64,000 nt of DNA from Ralstonia sp. TCR112 (GCF_007997035.1 NZ_VOSS01000090.1:23601-87600), one strand, 5' to 3'. Positions 54,578-63,969 are shown, counted from the stretch's first letter. The notes: generated by a model from the letters alone, not told the origin. A program made the numbers and translations.

Positions 54578-55438
54578 CTAGACCGTCGCCAGCAGCAGTT
54601 CCTCTGCGTTGCGCGGCGGGCGCAGGCCGTCGGGCCGGCCCGCGAAATAGCGCTCCGTCAACATGTCTGCCGAGATGTGCTGGGCATCGCGAAAGCCGTT
54701 TTCGCGGGCCAGCGCGAGCATCTCTGGCGGCGTAAAGAAGCTGATGAACGGTGTGCCGCTCGCGCGTGCGCCTTTTTCCGCCATTTCGAGGCCGGGGCGG
54801 ACGTCCGGGTCAGCCATCTCCAACGGGAGCAGAAACGTCATCGCCAGCATCGAGCCCGGCGCCAGCGACGCCACCTGCCGCAGCGTGGCCGCATTCGCTT
54901 CCTTGGTCAGATACATGCTCACGCCCGTGGACACCACGATGGCCGGCCTGCTCGCATCAAACCCAGCCGCGACCAGCGCATCCTGCCAGGATTGGCGCGC
55001 CTCGAAATCCACCGGCACGAAGCGCAGCCAATGCGGAATGCCGAAGCCCAGCGCTTCCAGACGCTGGCGCTTCCAGGCTTGCGGGCTGGGCTGATCGACT
55101 TCAAACACCGTCATGCGCGATGCCACATCCGGCCGGCGTTGCGCAAAGCTGTCGAGTCCCGCGCCGAGAATCACATACTGGCTCAAGCCACGGCCCGCCT
55201 GTTCGATGACGAGGTCTTCGATAAAGCGTGCGCGGGCCACAATGGACGCGCGAAACGGGCGCGTGAACTGCGGGTCCATGTCGCCGCGTTGTTGCCAGTC
55301 CGGTTCCGGTGCGAGCAGCTTCAGGCCCACTTCGTCTTCCAGCACGTGCGGTGGTGCATCGCTGTGCACATGCAAGGCGCGCCACAACGCGACGCGCACT
55401 GCGGTGCTGTCGGGGGATGCTGTCTGTGGGTCGTTCAT
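54578..55438 (-). CDS. SAM-dependent methyltransferase (leucine carboxyl methyltransferase family)
   Basis: 286 residues of the TIGR00027/LCMT-like class. RARFIEDLV, YVILGAGLDSFAQRRP (SAM-binding Gly-rich loop), FEVDQPSPQAWKRQRL and VVSTGVSMYLTKEA are typical. The methyl acceptor is unknown. GGAGG eight bases before ATG 55438; a GTG three codons upstream is also in frame. Downstream of, and 48 bp from, the GST gene on the same strand. Confidence 0.87.
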   Translation of the reverse strand: MNDPQTASPDSTAVRVALWRALHVHSDAPPHVLEDEVGLKLLAPEPDWQQRGDMDPQFTRPFRASIVARARFIEDLVIEQAGRGLSQYVILGAGLDSFAQRRPDVASRMTVFEVDQPSPQAWKRQRLEALGFGIPHWLRFVPVDFEARQSWQDALVAAGFDASRPAIVVSTGVSMYLTKEANAATLRQVASLAPGSMLAMTFLLPLEMADPDVRPGLEMAEKGARASGTPFISFFTPPEMLALARENGFRDAQHISADMLTERYFAGRPDGLRPPRNAEELLLATV

Positions 55439-55486
55439 TGCACACACGCCTCCATTGGTGGACCTGCCGGTGAGCTGGTCAGTCGA

Positions 55487-56152
55487 TCAATCGGGTTGGT
55501 GATACTCCGGAAATACGGCAACGGCCTGCACGGGCTGCTTCGTCATGCACACCTCGAACAGGCGGCTGGCGAGCCACTCGGCCAGCCAAGCCTGTACGGC
55601 GGGCAGCGGCTGGGCAGCAAACCAGTCCGGCTCCACCGCCGCAAACTGCCGCACGAACGGGAAGATCGCCAGATCGGTGGCGCACGGCGTCGCGCCACCA
55701 AGATAGCGTTGCGCCAGCAAGCGGGATTCCAGCGGTATCAGCAGCGTTTCTGTTGCCCGGGCACGGGCCGTCTCACGGGGCGTGGTCTCTTGCGGATACC
55801 GGTCTGGGTATTTGTAGCGATCGAGCTGGCGCTTGAACTCGCCGTCGTTGGTGTGCAGCAGCGCGAGGTTCTCGTCGGATTGCGCGCGGCGCCACCAGCC
55901 TTCCGGGTCGCGTGCTTCGAAGGCCCATTGCATGATGTCGAGGCTCTCTTCCAGCACGCTGCCGTCGGTCAAACGCAAGACGGGAACGGTCCCTTTCGGG
56001 GACAGCGCCAGCAGTTCGGCAGGCTTGTCGCGCATGACGATCTCGTAGGTCTGGAAGCGTCGATTGGCTTGCAGCATCGCCAGGCGCGCACGCATGGCGT
56101 AGGGGCAGCGGCGATAGCTGTAGAGCAGGGGCAGGGCTGGATTGTCGGACAT
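55487..56152 (-). CDS. Glutathione S-transferase family protein
   Basis: 221 residues. N-terminal thioredoxin fold with RCPYAMRARLAM (Cys in the CPYA active-site position, as in omega/glutaredoxin-like GSTs), GTVPVLRL and EESLDIMQW. An all-helical C-terminal half follows. It could act in thiol transfer or reductive dehalogenation-type reactions; not determinable from sequence. Confidence 0.88.
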   Translation of the reverse strand: MSDNPALPLLYSYRRCPYAMRARLAMLQANRRFQTYEIVMRDKPAELLALSPKGTVPVLRLTDGSVLEESLDIMQWAFEARDPEGWWRRAQSDENLALLHTNDGEFKRQLDRYKYPDRYPQETTPRETARARATETLLIPLESRLLAQRYLGGATPCATDLAIFPFVRQFAAVEPDWFAAQPLPAVQAWLAEWLASRLFEVCMTKQPVQAVAVFPEYHQPD

Positions 56153-56216
56153 CGATACGAATGCGGGGCTACGGATTTCAGGCGCGTCAGGGTAGCGGAT
56201 TCATGGGCGCGGCGCG

Positions 56217-57179
56217 CTAGGCCGCCAGACGTGAATGTCCGGATCGCCCGGAGCGCCGCACCGATTGCGGCGGCTGCCCGAATACGCGAATGAACGCACG
56301 CCGCATGCGTTCGGGGTCGGCAAAGCCCACGGCGCGCGCGATGTGCTCCAGCGATTCATCACCCGCTTCCACGCGCGGCCGGGCGATTTCGGCACGGAGT
56401 TTTTCGATGGCCTTCGCGGGCGTCTGGCCAGTCTCGGCCACGAAGGCGCGGTCGAACTGGCGGCGGCTCAAATGGGCCACTTCGGCCAAGCGGTCGACGT
56501 CCAGCGCTTCGTGCAGGTGTTCGCGCGCGTAGCCCAGCGCACGCGCGATGCGGCTCGATGCCGGGTCCAGCTCCAGCAAGGTCGAGAACTGCGATTGCCC
56601 GCCGGGCCGCCGGTGATAGACCACCAGCTCGCGGGCCACGGCGCGCGACACGTCGACGCCCAGGTCTTCCTCGATGAGCGCCAGCGCCAGGTCGATGCCC
56701 GACGAGATGCCGGCCGACGTCCACACCGGCCCGTCGTGGATGAAGATGTGGTCGCTCTGCACCTGCACGCGCGGATAGCGTCGCTGCAGCAGCGCCGCCA
56801 TGCGCCAATGCGTCGTGGCGCGGCGGCCATCGAGCAGGCCTGCCGCCGCCAGGGCAAACGCGCCGGAGCACACGCTCGTCATGCGTCGCGAGTGTGCTGC
56901 CGCTTCCCGCACGAAAGCGATCAGCCGCGGCGAGAACGCGTCTTCACGCGGGCCGTTGCCGCCCGAGATGATCAACGTATCGAAGGCCGGATCGTCCAGG
57001 CCTTGCGTCTGCATGACGAGGCCCGGCGCGCTCTGCACCTGCGCGCCCCCTTCGGACAGCACGTCGATCCGGTACGCCGGCTGGGGTGCCAGGCGGTTCG
57101 CCACGTCAAAGGCCGTCAGCGGGCCAGTGAAATCGAGCAGGCTGCAGCCCGGAAACACCAAAAAGCCGATTCTGCGCAT
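56217..57179 (-). CDS. GlxA-type AraC-family regulator (DJ-1/PfpI plus HTH)
   Basis: 320 residues. The N-terminal DJ-1/PfpI domain (1-190: FLVFPGCSLLDFTGPLTAFDVAN, nucleophile-elbow Cys in TSVCSGAFALAAAG) is fused to an AraC HTH pair (about 215-310: LAEVAHLSRRQFDRAF, IARAVGFADPERMRRAFIRVFG). Members bind small ligands and activate neighbouring catabolic or transport genes. It diverges from the MFS gene at 57269 with 89 bp between, so that gene is the likely target. Confidence 0.9.
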   Translation of the reverse strand: MRRIGFLVFPGCSLLDFTGPLTAFDVANRLAPQPAYRIDVLSEGGAQVQSAPGLVMQTQGLDDPAFDTLIISGGNGPREDAFSPRLIAFVREAAAHSRRMTSVCSGAFALAAAGLLDGRRATTHWRMAALLQRRYPRVQVQSDHIFIHDGPVWTSAGISSGIDLALALIEEDLGVDVSRAVARELVVYHRRPGGQSQFSTLLELDPASSRIARALGYAREHLHEALDVDRLAEVAHLSRRQFDRAFVAETGQTPAKAIEKLRAEIARPRVEAGDESLEHIARAVGFADPERMRRAFIRVFGQPPQSVRRSGRSGHSRLAA

Positions 57180-57188
57180 GATGTCTTG

Positions 57189-57210
57189 AAATGAGGGATT
57201 AACGTCATTT
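57189..57210. promoter_or_regulatory. AAATGA-N10-TCATTT dyad in the GlxA/MFS divergent region
   Basis: Perfect 6-bp inverted repeat with a 10-bp centre, ten bases from the regulator start and 59 from the MFS start. Candidate operator. Confidence 0.3.
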
Positions 57211-57268
57211 AGGCCTGATGTTGCTCCGCCAGACTGCTGCTGTCAAACGCATTTCTGGAGAGACGATC

Positions 57269-58528
57269 ATGACAACCGCGATGTGCTTGCCGGCCACGTC
57301 GACGCCGATGTCGCGCCATCACCGCTGGAAGGTGCTGGGCGTGGGGGTGGCCGCCAATGCGAGTTTTTCGGCCGCGTTTTCGGGCATCCCGACGACTGCC
57401 GTGTTCATCCGCTCGGCGTATCACCTGGGCAATGCGGAGCTGGGTGTGGCGCTGGGTGCGCTGGGGCTTGGCATTGCCATCAGCGAGCTGCCGTGGGGTT
57501 TGCTGACCGACCGCTGGGGCGATCGCACGGTGCTGCTGGCGGGGCTGGGGCTGACTGCGCTGGCCCTGTTCGTGATGGCATGTTGCGTGGTGCCGCTGCA
57601 TGGCAACGTGCCGCCGCTTGCGTGGCTGGTGGGCGGCATGCTGAGCGTCGGCCTGCTGGGCGGCAGCGTGAACGGATCGAGCGGCCGCGCGGTCATGGGC
57701 TGGTTTCGCGAAGGCGAGCGCGGATTGGCCATGAGCATCCGCCAGACCGCCGTACCGCTGGGCGGCGGCATTGGGGCGCTCGTGCTGCCGAGCCTGGCGG
57801 CGCACGCCGGGTTTGCCGCCGTCTACGGCGTGCTGGCGGCGGCGTGTGCATTGACTGCGGTGCTGACGTGGCTGTGGGTGCATGACGCACCGGACATGGT
57901 GAATGCCGTTGCGCAAGCAGCCACGCCGGGCAGCACTGGCCCGCTGCGCGATCCAATGCTGTTGCGCATGGCCCTGGCGATCGGACTGCTGTGCGTGCCG
58001 CAAGGGGCCGTCGTTGCGTTCGCCACGGTGTTCCTGCGCGACTTTGCGCACGCCAATGTGCTGACGCTCAGCCTGACCATGGCGGCGGTGCAGGGCGGGG
58101 CGGCCGTCATGCGCGTCTGGAGTGGCCGCTGGACCGACCGCCACGGCAATCGCCGCGCTTATCTGCAGGCGTGTGCGCGGTTGAGCGCCGCGCTGTTCGT
58201 GGTGCTGGCCGGCGTGGCCTGGATGACCTCGGCGCTGTCGGTTGATCTGTCGGTCATGCGGGTGGCGCTGGTGGCGGCCGTGGTGGCGGGCGGTATCTGC
58301 GTATCAGCGTGGCATGGCGTGGGTTATACGGAACTTGCCACGCTGGCCGGTGCGCAGCGCGCCGGCACGGCGCTCGGGCTTGGCAATACAGGCGCGTTTG
58401 CCGCGCTCGGGCTCACGTCGCTGTGTCTGCCGCAGGTGCTGGCGTGGTCATCGTGGCCGGTGGTGTGGCTGGTGGCGGCAGGCAGCGCGCTGATTGCGTG
58501 GCGTGTGCTGCCGGCGCAGCGTCCATAG
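57269..58528 (+). CDS. MFS transporter
   Basis: 419 residues with 12 membrane helices. Motif A appears as LLTDRWGDRTVLLAG in the first half and WSGRWTDRHGNRRAYLQ in the second; SIRQTAVPLGGGIGAL lies in the helix 5 region. Exporter or importer of an unknown small molecule. ATG 57269 has GGAG eight bases upstream. It is probably controlled by the divergent GlxA-type regulator. Confidence 0.88.
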   Translation: MTTAMCLPATSTPMSRHHRWKVLGVGVAANASFSAAFSGIPTTAVFIRSAYHLGNAELGVALGALGLGIAISELPWGLLTDRWGDRTVLLAGLGLTALALFVMACCVVPLHGNVPPLAWLVGGMLSVGLLGGSVNGSSGRAVMGWFREGERGLAMSIRQTAVPLGGGIGALVLPSLAAHAGFAAVYGVLAAACALTAVLTWLWVHDAPDMVNAVAQAATPGSTGPLRDPMLLRMALAIGLLCVPQGAVVAFATVFLRDFAHANVLTLSLTMAAVQGGAAVMRVWSGRWTDRHGNRRAYLQACARLSAALFVVLAGVAWMTSALSVDLSVMRVALVAAVVAGGICVSAWHGVGYTELATLAGAQRAGTALGLGNTGAFAALGLTSLCLPQVLAWSSWPVVWLVAAGSALIAWRVLPAQRP

Positions 58529-58545
58529 GTGTACGCAGCGCCAAT

Positions 58546-58626
58546 CCCCTCGTTTCTTCCTATAGTGAGCCGCAGGCGCCGCCCGGTGCGGCCCCGTAAA
58601 ACGAAGCAACGCAACGAAACGAGGGG
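58546..58626 (+). promoter_or_regulatory. Long-range inverted repeat covering a ribosome site
   Basis: CCCCTCGTTTC (58546-58556) is the exact complement of GAAACGAGGGG (58616-58626), 59 nt apart. The right arm contains the Shine-Dalgarno sequence of the phosphoesterase gene at 58633, so in a transcript starting left of 58546 the pairing would hide it. Possible translational control. Confidence 0.45.
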
Positions 58627-58632
58627 GCCACC

Positions 58633-60039
58633 ATGGCAGGCTTGGGCGCAATCGACCACGTGGTCGTGCTGATGTTGGAGAACCGGTCGTTCGACAACCT
58701 GTTCGGCACGCTGTATTCAAAGAGCGCGGAGTTCGACGGCCTGTCGGGCGAAGAAACCAACCCAGACGGTGGCGGCCAGCCGATCCGCGTGTGGACGACG
58801 CCCGCGCCGGCCAACGTGATGACGCTGCCCAATCCCGACCCGGGCGAACTCTTTACCGACATCAACCAGCAGCTCTTCGGCCAGCAGATGCCGCTGGGGC
58901 AGACGCCCACCATGCAGGGCTTCACCACCAACTACGCCAAGAACGGTGGCGACCCGCGCGACATCATGCATTTCTTCACGTCGGACCAAGTGCCCGCGCT
59001 CAGCACGCTGGCGCGCAATTACGCCGTGTGCGATGCGTGGTTTGCCTCGGCGCCGTGCCAGACGTGGCCCAACCGGTTCTTTGTCCACACCGGCACCGCG
59101 CACGGTTATCCGAACAACTCGCCGGTGCATTTTCCGTACTTGACGCCGACGCTGTTCAACGCGCTAGACGGCGTGGTGCCCGACGACTGGGCCGTCTATT
59201 ACCACGACTTCGCACAGTCGCTCACGCTCACGCGGCTGTGGCTGCATCTGGACCACTTTCACCTGTTCGACGATTTTCTCGACGATGCGTCCAGCGGCAA
59301 GCTGCCTTCGTACAGCTTTATCGAGCCGCGCTACTTTGCCGATCTCGACTGGCCCAACGATATGCATCCGCCGCACGATGTAGGCTACGGCGATGCCCTC
59401 GTCGCGCAGGTGTACAACGCGCTGCGCAGTTCGCCGCAGTGGCATCAGACCCTGCTCGTCATCACCTTCGACGAGCACGGTGGCTGCTTCGACCACGTGC
59501 CGCCGCCCGCCGCGGTGCCGCCCAGCCCGCCGCAGCCGGGGCAGCTTTTCGCGTTCGACCGGCTGGGCGTGCGCGTGCCGGCGGTGGTGGTATCGCCGTG
59601 GATTCCCAAGGGCACGATCTTCCGCTCGAATGTGGCGCAGCCGTATGATCACACCGCCATCATCAAGACGCTGCGCATGCGCTACAACATCCGCACCCCG
59701 CTCACCGCCCGCGATGCCAGTGCGCCCGACCTCGGCCACGTGCTGGAGCTGAGCGCACCCGATGACGACCGCGAGCCCGTCGTCGCGCGTGCCATCGCAG
59801 CAAACCCGGCCGGCTTGCAGGCCGCCCGCAACGCGCCGCTCAACGATTTCCAGTGGGCCATGCATGAGTCGGCGGCAATGCTGGCGCCGCTCGGCACCGG
59901 CATCAGCATTGACGACCACGTGCGCAACCTCTCGACCGATCAGCAGCCGCCGGTTCCCGCTGCGCAGAACGCCCAGCAGGCGGCGCAGCACATCAAGGAC
60001 GTGCTGGCATCGATGGATCTGCCGCACGCGGGGCAATGA
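58633..60039 (+). CDS. Phospholipase C-type phosphoesterase
   Basis: 468 residues of the alkaline-phosphatase-like phosphoesterase family that holds bacterial phospholipases C and acid phosphatase AcpA. Motifs: VVLMLENRSFDNLFG at the N-terminus (metal site), WPNRFFVHTGTAHG, VITFDEHGGCFDHVPPP and RVPAVVVSPWIP. Unlike exported relatives it has no signal peptide, so it may act in the cytosol or leave by another route. GAGGGGG precedes the ATG. Its stop overlaps the GNAT start (ATGA). Confidence 0.88.
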   Translation: MAGLGAIDHVVVLMLENRSFDNLFGTLYSKSAEFDGLSGEETNPDGGGQPIRVWTTPAPANVMTLPNPDPGELFTDINQQLFGQQMPLGQTPTMQGFTTNYAKNGGDPRDIMHFFTSDQVPALSTLARNYAVCDAWFASAPCQTWPNRFFVHTGTAHGYPNNSPVHFPYLTPTLFNALDGVVPDDWAVYYHDFAQSLTLTRLWLHLDHFHLFDDFLDDASSGKLPSYSFIEPRYFADLDWPNDMHPPHDVGYGDALVAQVYNALRSSPQWHQTLLVITFDEHGGCFDHVPPPAAVPPSPPQPGQLFAFDRLGVRVPAVVVSPWIPKGTIFRSNVAQPYDHTAIIKTLRMRYNIRTPLTARDASAPDLGHVLELSAPDDDREPVVARAIAANPAGLQAARNAPLNDFQWAMHESAAMLAPLGTGISIDDHVRNLSTDQQPPVPAAQNAQQAAQHIKDVLASMDLPHAGQ

Positions 60040-60539
60040 TCATGAACGCACCGCTTCCGCTTCCGCATCCGCCCGTCGTCATACGCGCTTTCCGACCTGG
60101 CGACGAGCCGCTCCTGCACGCCGTCTTTCACTCCGCCGTGCACGGTATCGCCTCCCGCCGATACAGCCCCGAGCAATGCGAGGCCTGGGCCCCCACCGAT
60201 TACGACGTCGCCCAGTGGGGCGAGCGCATCCGCCGCATCCAGCCGTTCGTGGTGGAACGCGCCCGGCGCCCCGTCGCCTATGCCGATTTGCAGGCGAACG
60301 GCTATATCGATCACTTCTTCGTATCGGGCGACCATGCGCGACAAGGCATTGGGCAACAACTCATGAGCCACATTCTCGGCTTGGCAGCGCAGCGCGACGT
60401 GCCGCGTGTGCAAGCCCACGTGAGCTTGAGCGCCGAGCCTTTCTTTGCCCGCAACGGGTTTGAAGTGATCGCACGCCAGACCGTGACGGTGCGTGGCGTC
60501 TTGCTCGATAACGCATTGATGGTGCGCGTGCAGGCGTGA
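60036..60539 (+). CDS. GNAT-family N-acetyltransferase
   Basis: 167 residues. The acetyl-CoA loop appears as FFVSGDHARQGIGQQLMSHIL, followed by AEPFFARNGFEVI, the normal GNAT C-terminus. Acceptor unknown. The four-base overlap with the phosphoesterase gene means they are translated together; a functional link is inferred only from this. Confidence 0.87.
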   Translation: MIMNAPLPLPHPPVVIRAFRPGDEPLLHAVFHSAVHGIASRRYSPEQCEAWAPTDYDVAQWGERIRRIQPFVVERARRPVAYADLQANGYIDHFFVSGDHARQGIGQQLMSHILGLAAQRDVPRVQAHVSLSAEPFFARNGFEVIARQTVTVRGVLLDNALMVRVQA

Positions 60540-60590
60540 GCTAAGAGTCGCACCGGACTTTGTTCTTCGGGGAAACCCTCGCAATGTGGT

Positions 60591-60617
60591 TAAAGATTGC
60601 CGAGGATCTGTCGTTAG
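60591..60617 (+). promoter_or_regulatory. Sigma-28 (FliA)-like promoter of the chemoreceptor gene
   Basis: TAAAGATT (60591-60598), an 11-bp spacer, then GTCGTTAG (60610-60617). The consensus is TAAAGTTT-N11-GCCGATAA: seven of eight and five of eight positions match. It lies 62 bp before the chemoreceptor ATG, where flagellar-class promoters are expected. Confidence 0.45.
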
Positions 60618-60679
60618 TTTTGCTGAATTCAGTTCCCTTAGAGGAACCGCTTCACGCTCCCCAACTTCGCGCGACAGAT

Positions 60680-62224
60680 ATGAAGACGCTCTCCATCAAG
60701 GCACGGCTGGCGCTGGTGCTGTTTGTTCTGGCTGTGTTCCTGGCGGGGGTCGGCGCGCTGGGCCTGGTTGGCAACATGCGCTCCAACGCCGCGCTCAAGG
60801 AAACCTATTCCAATAACCTTGCTTCCACCCGGGCGCTCGGGCAGGCGGAATCCAAGCTTGCGCAGGCGCGTACGGCATTGGACCGTGCCGTGACGCAAAC
60901 GGACGCAGCCAAGGCCACTGACGCCATCGGCCGTGTCAATTTGCAGATCCAGAACAGCGACAAGGCGTGGGCGAGCTATCTGACTTTGCCGTTTTCCACG
61001 CCAGAAGAAGAAAAGGTGGCCGGTGAAGCGAAGAAGCTGCGTGAGATCGTCAAGAGCGGTATCGGCGAAGCCATTGCGGCTATCCAGCGCGGCGACAGTG
61101 AAAGCGCTCGCCGCGTCGCGATGGAGACAGTGCCCGCGCAATTCCGTGCGTACGCCGAGTTGTCCGATCGCCTCAATGCCATCCAGATGGAACTGTCCAC
61201 CGCGTCGTACGAAAGGGCGCAGTCTTTCTTCAATGGGCTGGTGTGGGCGTTCATCATCGTGATTGCCTTGGGCATCACGCTGGCGGCTGGGTGCTACCTC
61301 GTACTGTCGCGCGCCATCTCGCGCCCGCTGGCAGAGATGCTCGTGCACTTCCACGAAATTTCGGGCGGCAACCTGACCACCGACGTGCGCATCCACTCGC
61401 GTGACGAGATGGGCCTGCTGATGGAAGGCCTGCAGCAGATGCAAGCCAAGCTGAAGGAGACCGTGGTGACGGTGCGCCGCGGCAGCGAGTCGATTGCCTC
61501 CGCCACGCAGCAGATCGCCGCGGGCAACACCAATCTGTCGCAGCGCACGGAAGAGCAGGCCAGCTCGCTGGAGGAAACCGCATCGAGCATGGAAGAGCTG
61601 ACGAGCATCGTGAAGCAGAACGCCGACAACGCGCGTCAGGCGAGCACGCTGGCCGTCAACGCCTCCGACATTGCCGTGCAGGGCGGTGCCGTGGTGCAGG
61701 ACGTGGTGACCACCATGGGCGAAATCAGCGAATCGTCGCGCAAGATCACCGACATCATCGCCGTGATCGAAGGCATTGCGTTCCAGACCAACATCCTGGC
61801 GCTCAACGCCGCGGTGGAAGCGGCGCGTGCCGGTGAACAGGGTCGCGGCTTTGCCGTGGTGGCCGGTGAAGTGCGCACGCTGGCGCAGCGCAGCGCAGGT
61901 GCCGCCAAGGAAATCAAATCGTTGATCGAAGATTCCGCCACCCGTGTGGAATCCGGCTCGACGCTGGTGGCACGTGCGGGCAAGACGATGGAAGAGATCG
62001 TCGTGGCCGTGAAGCGCGTGACTGACATCATGGGTGAGATCAGCGCGGGCTCGGCTGAGCAAAGCACCGGCATCGAGCAGATCAACGAAGCCGTCACGCA
62101 GATGGACGACGTGACGCAGCAGAACGCCGCGCTCGTTGAAGAAGCCGCTGCCGCTGCGCAGGCGCTGGAAGAACAGGCGGATGAGTTGCGTCGTGCGGTG
62201 GCGGTGTTCCGCGTAGCGATGTAA
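60680..62224 (+). CDS. Methyl-accepting chemotaxis protein
   Basis: 514 residues. First membrane helix about 8-32 ([22 protein letters not shown]), a periplasmic four-helix-bundle sensor domain (Tar/4HB type, about 35-190), second helix about 190-212, HAMP (about 213-265) and the cytoplasmic signalling domain. Its tip reads [34 protein letters not shown]. Methylation helices flank it. There is no CheR-docking NWETF tail; the protein ends VAVFRVAM. No clear ribosome site precedes ATG 60680. Ligand unknown. Confidence 0.93.
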   Translation: MKTLSIKARLALVLFVLAVFLAGVGALGLVGNMRSNAALKETYSNNLASTRALGQAESKLAQARTALDRAVTQTDAAKATDAIGRVNLQIQNSDKAWASYLTLPFSTPEEEKVAGEAKKLREIVKSGIGEAIAAIQRGDSESARRVAMETVPAQFRAYAELSDRLNAIQMELSTASYERAQSFFNGLVWAFIIVIALGITLAAGCYLVLSRAISRPLAEMLVHFHEISGGNLTTDVRIHSRDEMGLLMEGLQQMQAKLKETVVTVRRGSESIASATQQIAAGNTNLSQRTEEQASSLEETASSMEELTSIVKQNADNARQASTLAVNASDIAVQGGAVVQDVVTTMGEISESSRKITDIIAVIEGIAFQTNILALNAAVEAARAGEQGRGFAVVAGEVRTLAQRSAGAAKEIKSLIEDSATRVESGSTLVARAGKTMEEIVVAVKRVTDIMGEISAGSAEQSTGIEQINEAVTQMDDVTQQNAALVEEAAAAAQALEEQADELRRAVAVFRVAM

Positions 62225-62279
62225 AGCAGGTTCCTGATGGGTTGCCCCGGCAGCGAAATGGCTGCCGCGGCGCTACACT

Positions 62280-62315
62280 GCGGGGTCGGCCTTCGGGTCG
62301 GCCCCGCTTTGTTTT
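62280..62315 (+). terminator. Rho-independent terminator of the chemoreceptor gene
   Basis: GCGGGG pairs with CCCCGC (62280-62285 and 62302-62307), with further pairs inside closing on a C(TTCG)G tetraloop at 62291-62296. TTTGTTTT follows. Confidence 0.88.
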
Positions 62316-62414
62316 ATGCGGTGCATTCAGAAGCCGCTCATGGCCTTACTACGCCCCCCGAGCCATTCGCCAAGCGCCATGAGCCGGTTCACATAACGAT
62401 TATTCGGAGGTGTC

Positions 62415-63851
62415 ATGCGTTTCCAGTGTCGTCGTGTTCCCGTTCGCGTCTTGGTGTCTGCTGCCGTGTTGGCATGCAGCGCCGGCGCGTTCGCTCAGAG
62501 CATTCCCGCCAGCAAGCCCGCGCCCACCACGCTCACGCCCGAGCAGCAGCGCTACCACGACATCTATAAAGAGCTGGTCGAGATCAACACGACGCATTCG
62601 GCCGGTGACACGACCCAGGCCGCGCGCGCGATGGAAAAGCGCTTGCGCGATGCCGGGTTTGCTGCTGCCGACATGCAGGTGCTGGAGCCCTTCCCGAAAA
62701 AGGGCAATCTCGTACTGCGCTGGAAGGGCTCGGGCGGCAAGAAGCCGATGCTGCTGCTGGCCCACATCGACGTGGTGGAAGCCAAGCGCGAAGACTGGAA
62801 GACCGATCCGTTCAAGCTGCAGGAGACCGACGGCTATTTCACCGCACGTGGCGCGATCGACGACAAGGCCATGGCCTCGGCGTTCGTATCGGTGCTGGGT
62901 CAACTCAAGCAGGAAGGCTTCAAGCCGTCGCGCGACATCATCCTGGCGTTGACCACCGACGAGGAGCGCGGCGATGTGCCGACCAACGGCGCGTACTGGA
63001 TCGTCAACAACAAGCCGGAGCTGGTGAAAGCCGAATTCGGTATCAATGAAGGCGGTGGCGGCGAGCTGCGCAACGGCAAGCCGGTGCTGCACCGCATTCA
63101 GGTGGCCGAGAAGATGTACACGACGTACGAGCTGGAAGTGCGCGACGTGGGCGGCCACAGTTCGGTGCCGACGAAGACGAACCCGATCTATGCGTTGTCG
63201 GCCGCGCTGGATCGGCTGGGGGCGTATCAGTTTCCCGTCAAGCTGGCCGACGTGACGCAGACGTACTTTGCCCGCAGCGCGCCGCTGGCCACGGGGCAAC
63301 TGGCGGACGACATGCGTTCGGTCGGCACCGGCAAGCCCGACCAGGCCGCGATCGATCGGCTCTCGGCCATTCCGTTCTACAACGCGCAGTTGCGCACGAC
63401 GTGCGTGGCGACCATGGTCAACGCCGGCCACGCCGAAAACGCGCTGCCGCAATCGGCCAAGGCCACCGTCAATTGCCGCATCCTGCCGCACGATGATCCG
63501 GCGGATATTGATCGTCAGCTGAAGCAGGTGATTGGCAACGAGAAGATCAGCGTGCGCTACGTCAACAAGCCGCTGGCGAGTCCTGCGTCGCCGCTCAATG
63601 GTGACTTGGTGAAGACGGTGGAAGCGCTGACGCAGCAGATGTGGAATGTGCCGGTCATTCCCGCCATGAGCACCGGTGCGACGGACAGCCGGTTCATGCG
63701 CAATGCCGGCATTCCGATGTATGGCGTGTCGGGGTTGTTTACCGAGCCGGCTGACCTGCGCACGCATGGTCTGGATGAGCGTATCGAGATTGCGCGGTTG
63801 TATGACGGGCGGGAGTTTCTTTATCGGCTTGTGAAGCGGTTGGCCGAGTAA
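62415..63851 (+). CDS. Exported M20/M25/M40-family metallopeptidase
   Basis: 478 residues. Signal peptide to about 27 (VLVSAAVLACSAGAFAQ). Catalytic-domain zinc motifs: LLLAHIDVV (His and Asp), GAIDDKAMA (bridging Asp) and TTDEERGD (general base and ligand Glu). The dimerisation domain starts near 220 (RDVGGHSSVPTKTNPIYAL). It probably cleaves dipeptides or acyl-amino acids in the periplasm; substrate not known. GGAGG four bases before the ATG. Confidence 0.92.
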   Translation: MRFQCRRVPVRVLVSAAVLACSAGAFAQSIPASKPAPTTLTPEQQRYHDIYKELVEINTTHSAGDTTQAARAMEKRLRDAGFAAADMQVLEPFPKKGNLVLRWKGSGGKKPMLLLAHIDVVEAKREDWKTDPFKLQETDGYFTARGAIDDKAMASAFVSVLGQLKQEGFKPSRDIILALTTDEERGDVPTNGAYWIVNNKPELVKAEFGINEGGGGELRNGKPVLHRIQVAEKMYTTYELEVRDVGGHSSVPTKTNPIYALSAALDRLGAYQFPVKLADVTQTYFARSAPLATGQLADDMRSVGTGKPDQAAIDRLSAIPFYNAQLRTTCVATMVNAGHAENALPQSAKATVNCRILPHDDPADIDRQLKQVIGNEKISVRYVNKPLASPASPLNGDLVKTVEALTQQMWNVPVIPAMSTGATDSRFMRNAGIPMYGVSGLFTEPADLRTHGLDERIEIARLYDGREFLYRLVKRLAE

Positions 63852-63939
63852 TTGGGTGGCTGCGCATGTGTGCTTTCTGCGGGCGTGCGCTTTATTGGTT
63901 GGATTTGTTTATGTTCGGTTTCGGCCCCTGGCGGGCGAC

Positions 63940-63969
63940 TTACTTTCTTTGTCTTGCCAAAGAAAGTAA
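63940..63969. repeat. 12-bp perfect hairpin repeat at the right edge
   Basis: TTACTTTCTTTG (63940-63951) and CAAAGAAAGTAA (63958-63969) are exact complements around a 6-nt loop; a further CAAAGAAAGG follows. Elements of this sequence type recur in intergenic DNA of Ralstonia and Burkholderia as I recall them, often near gene ends. It may also act as a terminator for the peptidase gene. The rest of 63852-64000 shows nothing else. Confidence 0.6.
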
